DNA from: Hormiphora californensis
Lineage: Eukaryota > Ctenophora > Tentaculata > Cydippida > Pleurobrachiidae
NCBI GenBank assembly: GCA_020137815.1
Contig: CM035353.1
Coordinates: 3,406,471-3,470,470 of the forward strand
Direction of reading: 5' to 3'
Length of the DNA stretch: 64,000 nt
Shown here piece by piece: positions 24,841-40,600 of this stretch. Position 1 is the first letter of the stretch. Each line of letters begins with the position of its first letter. A program made the position numbers and the translations under genes. The notes beneath the pieces were generated by a model. The model ran no database searches and was not told where the DNA came from. It worked only from the letters and a program-made list of their open reading frames with translations.

Positions 24841-25092
24841 CGGCCGATTTAGGAGCCATTTAAACAACTTTGGTTTGCTTGAAAAATGGACAATAAATTA
24901 TTATAATCAAGTGGTACATTTGGAGGTAAAACATATACGTAACCATTATGGAGACTAACTATATTTCAAAAAAAATCATGTTTCATGCAACAAAACACAT
25001 TTTTTAAAAGAGGGAGAGGGCCTTCACAAAAAATAATGAGCACCTTAAATAACAGTCCTCTTGTATGAAATGACGTCACAGTGACGTATTGT

Positions 25093-26396
25093 TTACAGTG
25101 GTTTCCGGAAGTTAACACCAGCAAAGACAGCATCATCACCCAGCTCCTCCTCAATCCTCAGTATCTGGTTGTACTTTGCCAGCCGCTCACTCCTGCACGG
25201 GGCCCCTGTCTTGATTTGTCCAGTGGAGAGGCCCACAACAAGATCCCCGATGAAGGTGTCCTCGGTCTCCCCGGATCTGTGGGACACCATGACTCCCCAT
25301 CCGGCTGCCTGGGCCATCTTGCAGGCCTCAATGGACTCCGTCACCGATCCAATTTGGTTTACCTTGAGCAGGAGCGCGTTGCAGGACTTCTTCTCGATGG
25401 CATCTTTGATTCTCTTTGGGTTGGTCACCAGAAGATCATCACCCACGATTTGGATGGGTGTCTGGGATGTCAGTTTGCTCCACGCGTCCCAGTGGTCCTG
25501 GTCAAAGGGATCCTCGATGGAGAGAACGGGGTAGGATTTAATGAAGTCAAGGTAGACATCACCCAGTGCATCGGATGATAGATAATCCTCTTCTTTCGAA
25601 TCCTTGTTCTTGAAATCCAGATCATATTTGAGGTCCTTGTGGAACTCAGATGCCGCTACATCCATACCAATGATCACCTTTCCATCGTGTCCTGCTCGCC
25701 GAATTGCCTCCATGACCAGCTCTAATCCCTCCCTGTTGTCCTGGATGTTGGGTGCGAAACCTCCCTCATCACCCACATTAGTGGCATCCATCCCATATTT
25801 GGACTTGATAACCGCTTTGAGGTTGTGGTATACCTCACTGCCAATCTTCATGGCCTCCGTGAAAGAGCTGGCACCAGTGGGGAGGATCATAAACTCCTGC
25901 ATAGCCTAACTTGTTGCCCGCGTGGGAACCACCGTTAATGACATTGAAAGCTGGAACTGGAAGAATAACTTTGTCATTGCCAGCCAGCTTCGCAATATGC
26001 CGGTACAGCGGGATGCCATTTTCCGCAGCGCCTGCCTTACAAACAGCCAGGGAGATCCCCAGAATAGGCATTGGCACCCAGTTTGCTCTTTAGCTCAGTT
26101 CCATCCATATCAATCATGAAGTTATCAATAGCAGCTTGCTCCGTGACACTGAACCCCTTTTCAATCAGTGCAGGTCCGAGAATGGTATTAACATTTGCAA
26201 CTGCCTTGCTCACATCCTTGCCCATGTAGTTTGACTTGTCTCCATCACGGAGTTCAAGTGCCTCGTAGATACCGGTCGAGGCACCGGAGGGTACGGCACC
26301 ACGGAAAAGGCCCTTCTCGGTGGTGATATCAACCTCGACAGTTGGATTTCCTCGACTGTCGAAGATCCTCCGGGCATGGACTGATTGGATAGACAT
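25093..26396 (-). CDS. ENO: Enolase (phosphopyruvate hydratase), two apparent 1-base insertions
   Basis: Enolase interconverts 2-phosphoglycerate and phosphoenolpyruvate in glycolysis. The region codes for the full protein of about 433 residues without introns, starting [20 protein letters not shown]. Landmarks are [31 protein letters not shown], the [11 protein letters not shown] and [10 protein letters not shown] metal-site regions, the [13 protein letters not shown] Lys region, and the signature [12 protein letters not shown]. The frame is broken by one extra base at about 26065 (in LGANA-ILGIS) and another at about 25905 (in GNKL-AMQEF). Everything else is conserved, so consensus errors or a very young retrocopy are likelier than old decay. 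Intronlessness contrasts with neighbouring genes and would fit a retrocopy. Confidence 0.9.
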
Positions 26397-26514
26397 TGCT
26401 ACTGGGATATAAGCAGAGTGGTTACTGGTTAGATATATTGGGATAAGCAGAGTGGTTACTGGTTAGATATATTGGGATAAGCAGAGTGGTTACTGGTTAG
26501 ATATATAATTGGGA
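26397..26514. repeat. 34-bp tandem repeat abutting the enolase start, first part
   Basis: Units of GATAAGCAGAGTGGTTACTGG plus TTAGATATATTGG repeat directly upstream of the enolase ATG and resume at 27351-27420 after an inserted element. On the transcript each unit contains a TAACCAG acceptor-like word, so a 5'-UTR intron edge is possible. Confidence 0.8.
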
Positions 26515-27350
26515 TGGGGGGGTTCCGGCCGGAATTTTTGAGGATTTTTGAGGTCACCTCAAAAATCCTCATTTATTATTTGCTGGACAAGCCCTCAAAA
26601 ATCCTCAAAAATCCTCAAAAATCCTCAAAAATGTTTCGTTCTATTTAAACATAAACACAGCAAATGCCCGATAAAAAACAATAATAGACTATATTTTAGA
26701 GGTATAAAATGCACTGATTATCAATTCAAGTGCTCTTGCCTGTGCTCTTTGGCTTCCCACACTTGAAGCACTGCTTTCTTTTAGGAAAGTTATTAACTTC
26801 ACATGCTTGAAAAGACCCCGGTGCCCAGATTTTCAAAATTTTAGATAAATACGATTTCCAGTCAAATATGCTGTCAACTTTGTCTCAAAAATCAAAGATT
26901 TTGCTGCCTAGTAAGATAAATGTCTAGAAAATTTTTAGAAATCGTTTATAAAGTTTTTGAAAGTTTAAAAAAAAGTGTCCCCACCCGGGCCCGGTCGGGA
27001 ATCGAACCCGGGCCTCACGCGTCAGAGTGGAGGCAGCACACTGCACAGGCAGCACAAATTTACCCCATATTTACATTGACGATTTCGCCTCATTTTGAGG
27101 ATTTTTGAGGATGTTTTTAGGACCATCACCAGGGTATCTGGGAAAATTGTCTAACTGTTTTACTCCTATTAAGGAATGTGTATGCCCAATAATATGCGTA
27201 ATCGTCAAAATTTTTGTAAAAACTATAAAATAATTGTTGAGGATTATTGAGGATTTTTGAGGATTTTTGAGGATTTTTGAGGGGCCTCATTAATTCGAAA
27301 AACGCTGGACAAGACCTCATCCTCATTAATTATTGGCCGGCACCCCCCCA
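26515..27350. mobile_element. 836-bp element with 6-bp target duplication
   Basis: The ends are TGGGGGGGTTCCGGCCGG and CCGGCACCCCCCCA, flanked by TTGGGA on both sides (26509-26514 and 27351-27356). Both subterminal regions carry many copies of GAGGATTTTT in opposite orientation. No transposase frame is seen. The superfamily is not assigned. Confidence 0.8.
26976..27056 (-). other. tRNA-like sequence (B-box)
   Basis: On the minus strand GGTTCGATTCC matches an RNA polymerase III B box in a T-arm-like context (CCCGGGTTCGATTCCCGA), and a short stem containing GTGAGG lies before it. The acceptor and D arms are poor. It is most likely a tRNA-derived fragment captured in the 836-bp element. Confidence 0.4.
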
Positions 27351-27420
27351 TTGGGATAAGCAGAGTGGTTACTGGTTAGATATATTGGGATAAGCAGAGT
27401 GGTTACTGGTTAGATATATT

Positions 27421-28142
27421 GGGAGGGACAAAACGTGCTAATGGGAGAAGCAGAATAGTTGGGAAAATTTATATTGGGAGGGCAGGGACATAAAAAAGGC
27501 TGGGAAATTTGAGGGGGTGAAATTCCGGGAACGGTTAAACTCAAAACATATTTTTCAAACTCTAACGTTCCCCGGAGTTTAAAAAACAATAGCATGGCTA
27601 AAAGAGCGTGTGTATGCGTACATTACTCACTAAGCAAATGACAGCAGCAAATTATATGTGGAGTGTACAGAGGAAATAAAATATGGTGGAATAATGAGGG
27701 GAGAGAACAGAGAGAGAGAGAACAAAGAGAGAGGAAGGGAGAGAGGGAGAGAGAGGGATGCCACTGTTTGCATGATATTATAACAGAGGGACCTGATTGT
27801 GTACAGTGCTACATGATGCAAAGCTGCTAGAATGTACGATATCCCACAGTTCCAGAACATTCTAGTACATATTGAGCGAGACACGATGCCGCGTTAATTA
27901 CATTTTGCATGCATAACCAACTTGACACTAACCTCATCTCTTCAGAAGATTGAGAGAAAGAAGATACTCGTCTTTCTCTCAATCGGGTCTTCACATATAT
28001 CTACTACCCTCTCTATTCTCTACATTATTTAGGTATGCATTGCATCTTTGCATCTTTGCATACTATGCAAAGATGAATGATGTTGAGTAGTAAAACCAAG
28101 ACACTTCCCGTTAAAAAGTCAATAAAAAACGTTAAAAACAAT
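27421..28142. other. Intergenic stretch
   Basis: No gene is seen. It contains a GA-rich tract (27700-27757), a hairpin TTGAGAGAAAGA/TCTTTCTCTCAA at about 27949-27982, and three TTTGCAT words near 28045. Confidence 0.5.
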
Positions 28143-29474
28143 TTAAATTACAGTTTTATTCTCTCTCATAACTCCAGCAATTCTCTGAATTTCCCTAAAA
28201 AGAGTAGCTTTATCAATTATAAAATGTGCCGCAACATCAGTTAGCAGCATGCTAAGAAAAGGAGGTAGAATATCATCGGTAATGTTATCTGAAGGATATA
28301 TAGCAATCACTCGACTACCTGAGATACGTTTCACTTTTCTATCTATAGAGTCAGATAAAGAGGGAGATGCAAGTGCGGATTTATCATCAAGAAGAAGTCT
28401 GGAAAACTGAATGCTCAGTTCCTCGTTACTCACTTTCAGTTTTTGTGACATCTTTTTAGTAGTAACGGCAGTTTTAGCTTTCACCAGAAACTCGGACAGG
28501 GTGGAATTAAGAGAGTGCTGCTCAGTCGGATAGGAATGTTGCTGCAGGAAGGCTGAAGAGACTCGAGATCGAACTGATTTATCGGAGAAGCGTCTCTCAA
28601 ATGATGGAAACCAACTCTCCCAATTACCCTTATCAAACATGTCGTTCTCAAACTGAAAGAATGTCCTCAGAGCATTGAGGAAGCATGACGCTATAATGAG
28701 ATCCGGGTTCAGAGTCTGAGTTGATCTGTAAAACCGGCGAAATATTCCCAACATGATTAGCTGAACATCGTGATAGGGCACCACATAGTGCTCACACAAG
28801 TCTTTTGCAACACCTGGGACACACCTTGAAATATCAAGCAGACCCTCCCGCTCAAACACATCGACCATGATTGTCAGCCTCTTACCCAGAGCAGCGGTGG
28901 TGGGTATCTTGGCTACAGTGAACGTTTCACGCAATAGGGAGGGAGGTTTAAAGTAGGAAGGAAGGAGTGATGTTGCGTTGAAGTAACAAAGCACTCCCGT
29001 GGTGATCCAACGAACGATGTGTGAAAGAGTTATAGGGTAGTTGAGGTTGACAAGGCTGAGGTAAAGAACCAGAAAGTTGTCAAAGATGCTGATTTTGTAG
29101 GGCTTATTTAGCGCCACAGGAATAGTCCCAGGGACAACAACCAGCCCTAATTTTGCTAAAAACTCAAACCATAACTCACCAGCCACGCTATGAAGTTCGG
29201 CCGGACATCCAACTACCACTAGGGCCTCCACCTGAACCTTCAGAACTATCAGCAAGGCCTCGGCGTTAGTCCAAATTCGTTCGGGGGCTGCCATTTTAGT
29301 GGTGTCAAGCACCCTGATACGCCGAGTGGTGTTCATGAATTGTTGGGTCTCGTCCGCATCAACCACCTCCTCCCTGATATCCTGCGACTGTGTCCCACAA
29401 ACTCTGCAATATCCCGTACCGTCACCATACTCAAAGTCATCACACGTCCCGCATTCTTCACAGCGAACCATCAC
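28143..29474 (-). CDS. TAF1B: RNA polymerase I-specific TBP-associated factor, subunit B (Rrn7-like)
   Basis: A single intact 443-aa frame. The N-terminus has a zinc ribbon with C5-E-E-C8 and C23-R-V-C26, as in TAF1B/Rrn7, the TFIIB-like subunit of the Pol I selectivity factor SL1. It is followed by a region like the family's first cyclin fold (NAEALLIVLKVQVEALVVVG...ELWFEFLAKLG) and by LNYPITLSHIVRWI, matching the AITLSDLLRF block of vertebrate TAF1B. It is shorter than vertebrate forms (about 590 aa), lacking much of the acidic linker. The MVRCEEC start is preceded by an in-frame ATG one codon earlier. It acts in the nucleolus at rDNA promoters. It is intronless while several neighbours are spliced. 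Confidence 0.82.
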   Translation of the reverse strand: MMVRCEECGTCDDFEYGDGTGYCRVCGTQSQDIREEVVDADETQQFMNTTRRIRVLDTTKMAAPERIWTNAEALLIVLKVQVEALVVVGCPAELHSVAGELWFEFLAKLGLVVVPGTIPVALNKPYKISIFDNFLVLYLSLVNLNYPITLSHIVRWITTGVLCYFNATSLLPSYFKPPSLLRETFTVAKIPTTAALGKRLTIMVDVFEREGLLDISRCVPGVAKDLCEHYVVPYHDVQLIMLGIFRRFYRSTQTLNPDLIIASCFLNALRTFFQFENDMFDKGNWESWFPSFERRFSDKSVRSRVSSAFLQQHSYPTEQHSLNSTLSEFLVKAKTAVTTKKMSQKLKVSNEELSIQFSRLLLDDKSALASPSLSDSIDRKVKRISGSRVIAIYPSDNITDDILPPFLSMLLTDVAAHFIIDKATLFREIQRIAGVMRENKTVI

Positions 29475-29533
29475 ACATGTGCTAAACAGTGGAAGAATAG
29501 GTGATCAATAGACCTGAGGATATAATCGAGGTA

Positions 29534-29710
29534 CAGTCGGACCCAGATTTAGTGGCCCCCGATTTAGTGGCACCCCGATTTAGTGGCAGGATTTTTCCCC
29601 CCGATATACGAAAATTAACATTATTTGAACCCGATTTAGTGGCACCCCGATTTCGGATTTAGTGGCAGAATTGTTTTCCCCGAGGATGCCGCTAAATCGG
29701 GGTCCGACTG
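29534..29710. mobile_element. pogo/Tigger-like MITE upstream of TAF1B
   Basis: The ends are CAGTCGGACC and GGTCCGACTG, with TA on both sides. Internal repeats of CCCCGATTTAGTGGC are present. A related diverged pair (CACCTCGATTTACC and GGTAAATCGAGGT) follows at about 29724-29782. Confidence 0.85.
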
Positions 29711-29712
29711 TA

Positions 29713-30631
29713 TTTATTATCACCTCGATTTACCAGACCTTGGTAAATCGATGACGTTTGACCCCGGTAAATCGAGGTTTCTATATAACGCCATCAGATA
29801 TACTCAGTGGAGACTTTTTTAGTAGACAGTGTGGCACTACACGTCTAGTGGTTGTATATTAAAAGTGTCACTATTAATGTACAACCATAGCTTGTATTGT
29901 AATTTACACTTGAATTACCTTGCTCGACCCTCTTTCCGTGCGTTTTACAAATGTTAAAATATAACAATACTTGAATGGTTGTGTACGTGACTGTGTTGAA
30001 TATTTAGTATACAAATAGCAAACATCTTCTCGCTATATTTCTATGTTGAGCCTTGAGGAATATATTGTGTAGTATGTGTGTGTAGTTTGCTACATGTGTC
30101 AGGTGGGCCATTGTCTAAATTTAGTAAGCGAGGGATCACATTGTTGTCGAGGGAACAGATCATGTGTGTGTGTGTGTGACTCCTACAATGTGTTCTAGTT
30201 TTACACACTCTAGTTAGTCCTACAAAGTGTTCTAGTTTTACACACTCTAGTTAGTCCTACAATGTGTTTTTACACTCAAGTTCCTATGCACAGCTGTTAA
30301 TTGCTAAAGACCAGTGATACTCGATATACCGTTATACACCGAGTAATATAGACTTTTAAATCTAAAGTTATACGCCCCTCATAGAGTCGGGGCAGAGCTT
30401 TTACGGGGCAGAGCTTTTACGAATGATATCAACGCGTTCGTTTTATTATTTACTCGCATGTATTATATACCACATTTGTTTTACTGTATGTCTTTCTCTT
30501 TACGGTTGAAATATATTAATTAATTAATTGAGCTAATTGATAATCTGTAAATAATTGACAACTGTAAAACCATGATAATTTATCAAAACAACAAAAGATC
30601 TTAGTATGTAATTATTTGGCTGTGTAATAAT
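29713..30631. other. Divergent intergenic region between TAF1B and the transporter
   Basis: About 0.9 kb upstream of the transporter. It contains a TG microsatellite near 30162 and a 42-bp repeat in 2.5 copies at about 30183-30270 (GTTCTAGTTTTACACACTCT). No core promoter motif is clear. Confidence 0.5.
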
Positions 30632-35751
<5,120 letters not shown>

Positions 35752-37191
35752 CATAGTAGAACTTATAAATTGCAATAATTTTGTTTATCTGAAGCATCTA
35801 ATCAAGGCAAGTACAGTTTTCAGTTTAGCAGCTCAGACCGTCAAGATGTTTTAATTGTTCGTGTGCAAATTGGTTTTGTGCGCCTATCACATGGTACCGT
35901 GGGGTGTACTGAGTGTACACTGTACACTGTACACTCAGTACAGTGTACACGTCAAAAAAGATAACTTTCACACACGAATTTGGAGCAGTTATAAATAGAC
36001 TTTAAACTATAGGGGCGATGGGCGGCTTTTATCCGCAATCGAAACCGTTGGTCCAGCGCTGCCATTATTATTATTATTATTCAATCTGATTCAATACATA
36101 TAACAATAACAATTGTATACATATTGACACTCCTTTTAGCGAGTAATTAAACGGTTGTCCGGTAAAAAGTCCATGTTATGCTGATGCCGATTCAAAAGTC
36201 CAAGAGGTATTTATATATAGATTAGGTACTGTAATAATAAATAGTAAGTTGATAGATATATAGTTAAATAAGGGTAGATACTTAGATGATTAACTAGGGG
36301 ATAACTAGGGGTAGAGAAGATGCAGAACAGCTAAATATAGCATAGTATAATAAATTAGTATAGTCGCTGAGTCAGATTAAGCTGTATAGTTAAAACAGAT
36401 GCCAAAAATGTAGCACGCCCACTGGGTTGCCCCAGACATTCCCTGGTCTCGGATTAGTGAAAGCTCTTACGGTTTTGAGCCGTGTGCGCTCAAATCCTGT
36501 GCTCTGATCGGCTAAAATTTCGCGTGATTGAAAATTCAGCCAATCGCAGCTCAGGATTTGGGCCACGCACACGGCTCAAAACCGTAAGAGCTTCCACTAG
36601 AGCCTCCCCCACTTTTATAGTCAAGAAGCAGGCTAGGGCGCGGTCGTGACAAAAGAATGGATGGTCGGACCGCCCTAAAACCGGTTTGGTAACAACCAGT
36701 ACCATTTCAGGAGTTGTTGTGAGCATTTTGAAGTGTGAAACACCAGCCAGTCGAGAGTTATGACGAAAAAACAGTATACAATACGATCGGATTGCTTGCT
36801 CTCACTACTTGTATGCTTTAATCTGACCACCTCAAAAGTACGATTCCGAGAAAATTGCATACTTCCCACGTGTTTGAGTAGACCCGGCGCCCTAACTTGC
36901 TTCCTGACTATACCACTTTTTGGCAGTCTTTCCCATTCTCTTCCCGTCGTTCTATCGATAAGTACATATGTACTGGAAGCACTTGACACATTAAAAAAAC
37001 ACATAATATCGGACAGCCTGCTGCCTGGCTACGCATTTTACCTCTGAATAGGTTTAAAAAATTTGTTTTAACGACTTTGACCTTCCAAAAATTCGATTTT
37101 CTTAAATTCTTAAAATTTCCCTGCAAGAAAAATATAAAACACTGGCGCGAATTCGCAAATATATGTAACGCGCTTACTGAAACAGAACCAC
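35752..37191. other. Downstream of the transporter: palindromes and LINE tail
   Basis: Holds a GTGTACACTGTACACTCAGT palindrome at about 35893-35950 and a 5'-truncated LINE copy (36063-36400). A MITE-like inverted repeat (AGCTCTTACGGTTTTGAGCC and its complement) lies at about 36446-36596. From 36600 to 37190 I recognise no gene. Confidence 0.6.
36063..36400 (-). mobile_element. 5'-truncated LINE copy (3' UTR only)
   Basis: Matches 37685-38015, the 3' end of the large LINE: CAATCTGATTCAATACATAT, then ACTCCTTTTAGCGAGTAAT and CGGTTGTCCGGTAAAAAGT. It ends in an (AAT)n tail on the minus strand. 5' truncation is typical of target-primed insertion. Confidence 0.85.
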
Positions 37192-37534
37192 CGCTGCTTG
37201 GTAAGTCGGAAGAACCTGTCCGTTCCTCTCATGAGCGCTCATGAGTGTATCATGAGTGTGTCATGAGTGTATCATGAGTGTATCATGAGCGCTCATGAGA
37301 CGTTTTTAGGTGTTTCAACGTCTCATGAGCGCTCATGAGTGTATCATGAGTGTGTCATGAGTGTATCATGAGCGCTCATGAGTGCTCATGAGACCTTGCT
37401 CATGAGCGCTCATGAGACATATGTCTCATCCCATCTCTGTTTCAATGTCTCATGAGCGCTCATGAGACGTATTGACCTACATGTGCTCATGAGTGTATCA
37501 TGAGACATGTCTCATGAGACATATGTCTCATGAG

Positions 37535-37676
37535 ACGTTAGGGTTAGGGTTAGGGTTGGGTTTACGGTTGGGCTAGGGTTAGGGTTATCCTTTAGGTCTA
37601 GAGACCCGTAGGGATAGGGTTAGGGTTGACCCATAGGCTTGGACCTAGCCCTACCCTCTACGGGTCCCTAGACCTA
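37535..37676. repeat. TTAGGG-like tract and hairpin inside the left TIR
   Basis: GTTAGGGTTAGGGTTAGGGT grades into degenerate GGGTT repeats. Then comes an inverted repeat, TAGGTCTAGAGACCCGTAGG with its near-complement by 37676. The matching tract at 43004-43050 is in the opposite orientation, so it is part of the element rather than a chromosome end. Confidence 0.8.
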
Positions 37677-40600
37677 TTTATTTATTTATTCAATCTGATT
37701 CAATACATATAACAATAACAATTGAATACATATTGACACTCCTTTTAGCGAGTAATAAAACGGTTGTCCGGTAAAAAGTACATGTTATGCTGATGCCGAT
37801 TCAAAAGTCCAAGAGGTAATTATATATAGATTAGGTACTGTAATAATAAATAGTAAGTTGATAGATAGATAGTTAGATAAGGGTAGATACTTATAGATGA
37901 TTAACTAGGAGATAACTAGGGGTAGGGAAGATGCAGAACAGCTAAATATAGCATAGTAAAATAAATTAGTATAGTCGCTGAGTCAAATTAAGCTGTACAG
38001 TTAAAAACAGATTTTAAAATAAATAGAAAAATAGAAATTACCCTCACATACATGCTCATACCCAAAAGTATACAGTACACACACATACACACACACACAA
38101 ACACACAAAAAACACACTCACACAAACAAGCATGTCCGTAAAAAACACAGACACAGAGTCACACATGACACAGGAATAGTAATAAGTTAAGATAGGATAT
38201 TATTATAAGTAGTACTGTATTAATGATTTAAATAGGCAGTGAAGTGTGCTTGGCCAGCGGGTTGTAAAACTATGTTATTTTAAGTGGTAGATAGGCTAAT
38301 TAAGTAATTAGGTGAGGTTAAGTTTAACTGGTAAGGAGCTCATCATTAAAAGTGGAGTTTTCTGTGACCTCATAAACAAGCTTTCTAAACTTATGCTTAA
38401 GGTTTCTATCTCTAGAAAAGATAAGTGCTAGGTGGAAGTTGCCAGTGCAAACCGAGACCACACGACACTGGTCCCTAAGAGCCGATACCGCCCCGACAGC
38501 TGGACATTGGAAGAGCTTGTGGAAGGGTGAGTCGTGGTGCATGCCGCATTCAAGGCAGTAAGGTTCCTCTACGTTCCTGTCAATTCGTTGATAGCTGCCG
38601 ACAAAGTTTTGAAATCTTAAGCTATGCCCGTGGATGTAGTCCATAGTCAACGAAGAGTGCCTTCTGTCCATACTCCTATTGGTAAGAGGGGCTATCGAAA
38701 CCGCTTCAGTATCCACAATAGATCGTAGCTCTTCAACCGTCATAGTAGGAGAGTCGTCAGCAGAGATGTTCGTGATGTTAGCCTTGACGTGATCGTCCCA
38801 CAATTTGTGCGTGAACATGTCCATAGTGTCCCGGGAATAGAGAAACTCTTCCGACTCATATGACAGTAGATCGCATGATCGAATAAATGATCGTCTCCGT
38901 CCCGTTTGAGATTCCGCTCTCTGTGCAGGTCCAATGGAGATACCTTTTAGTTTCCACAATATGTCCATAGAACGGGTGGCTTGCCTCATGCTCAATTTGG
39001 AGCAATTTAGCAGTCATGGTGTCTCCCGCTGTAAGACCTTTTAGGACAAACTTCGTTGTGAGTACTGTCAAAATAATCGGTAGAGGTGGTATACCAATAA
39101 GAAGGTCAGCTAGTGTTTTCGAGATGTGAAATTGGCTTCCAATAATCTTCAGTTTAGCCCTTGCGATTAGATCGTTAAAACTGTCCAATCTGTTACGAAG
39201 CCATAGAGGTGCTCCGTATAGAAGTTTGGTAAGGATCACCATTCGGAACAGGAGCGAGAGGCCGTTGTTGTTTATTCCAGCTAACCTGGTAGTCCCACCC
39301 GACAGCTTACTCCAGGAATTCCAGCACTTCTGCAAAGTGTAGGCAGCATGCTTTTTGAAGCTCAGGTCTGTGTCGAGAATGATTCCCAGCACCTTGCTGG
39401 AGTCCGTGTAGAGAATTTCTCTGGGTCCAAGGTACATAGCTTGTGGGGTAGATGATAATTCTTGGTTCCTTGGGTGGATCACGAGAATCTCAGTTTTCCC
39501 TCTGTCGCAATTGATGACCAATCTCCATAGACGGCACCATTTCTGGATGTAATTGAGCACGCAGGATAGAGCTGCTTCACATTGAAGTTGATCTCCGGTT
39601 ATTACAACCGTGCCATCATCAGCGAACTTAAACGTTTCGCATCTTTCTCGGGCGTTCTCGGGTAGATTCTTCGTTTGTAAGAGATCCGAAACGTATATGA
39701 TGAATAGCACAGGGGAAATGACTGCCCCCTGCGGTAGCCCGATAAGAGTGCAGTTCCTGGGAGAACCAATTTTACCGTTTATCTTCAGCTTCACTTTTCG
39801 TGATGACAAGAAACCATTTACCAGACGTAGGATGTTCCCCTTTATTCCAGCTTTATAGAGTTTGTAAATTAGGCAGGGGATGGGGACGCTGTCAAAAGCC
39901 TTTTCGAAATCCAAGAGAAGTAAAAAGGCAGTTGCTTTTCTCCGTCTGTTCTCGTGCAGTGTAGCCAGGAGACGGTATAAGTACCGTGTTGTGTTTCGTA
40001 TGGGAAGAAAACCTTCTTGCTCGTCTTCCAAGATGTTTTCCTCGTAACAATGAGCCCTGATCCTCCTATCCATAACTCGCTCAAACATTTTACCAACATA
40101 GCTTCCAATTGAGATCGGTCGAAAAGATCCAGGTTTAAGGTAAGATGATTTTCCTTGTTTCTTGATAAACGATACTATGGCTGTTTTCCATGGCCAAACC
40201 GAGGTAACGAGGCAGTTGGTGAAAAGTTTTGCCAAGAACATCCTTGCTAAAGGGCCAAGGTGTTTCAATGTCACGGGGTGTACTCCATCTCCATCTGTAG
40301 ATTTGCTTCCACTGCCCTGTGCCGATATGGCCGCCATGATTTCCTCTGGTTGAACCTGCCTATTTAACTCACTCTCTACCTCCTCATCCTCTCGTAGAAA
40401 AACATCCACTTCCTCTTGTATGAATTCATAGTGTTGCTCGTCAAATTGATGATTCCTCAAATGTCTTCCACCGAAGAACGTGTCGAACAGGATTTGCTCC
40501 TTATCCCTAGGATCGTGCCGTAAAACTCCGTCGTCATCCAAACATCCAATAAAGTTTTCATCAGGTGTGAGAAATATTGATCGATACCGCTTCCAGAATA

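Noticed and set aside
24409-24958. Gly-Asn-rich 60- to 80-aa proteins
   Set aside because: Reading frames through the minisatellite upstream of TTI2; the real gene is on the other strand.
25081-25902. Plus-strand frames opposite enolase
   Set aside because: Antisense shadows of a strongly conserved coding region.
37535-37640. TTAGGG repeats as a chromosome end or interstitial telomere
   Set aside because: They are short, degenerate and present in opposite orientation in the other terminal repeat, so they belong to the element.
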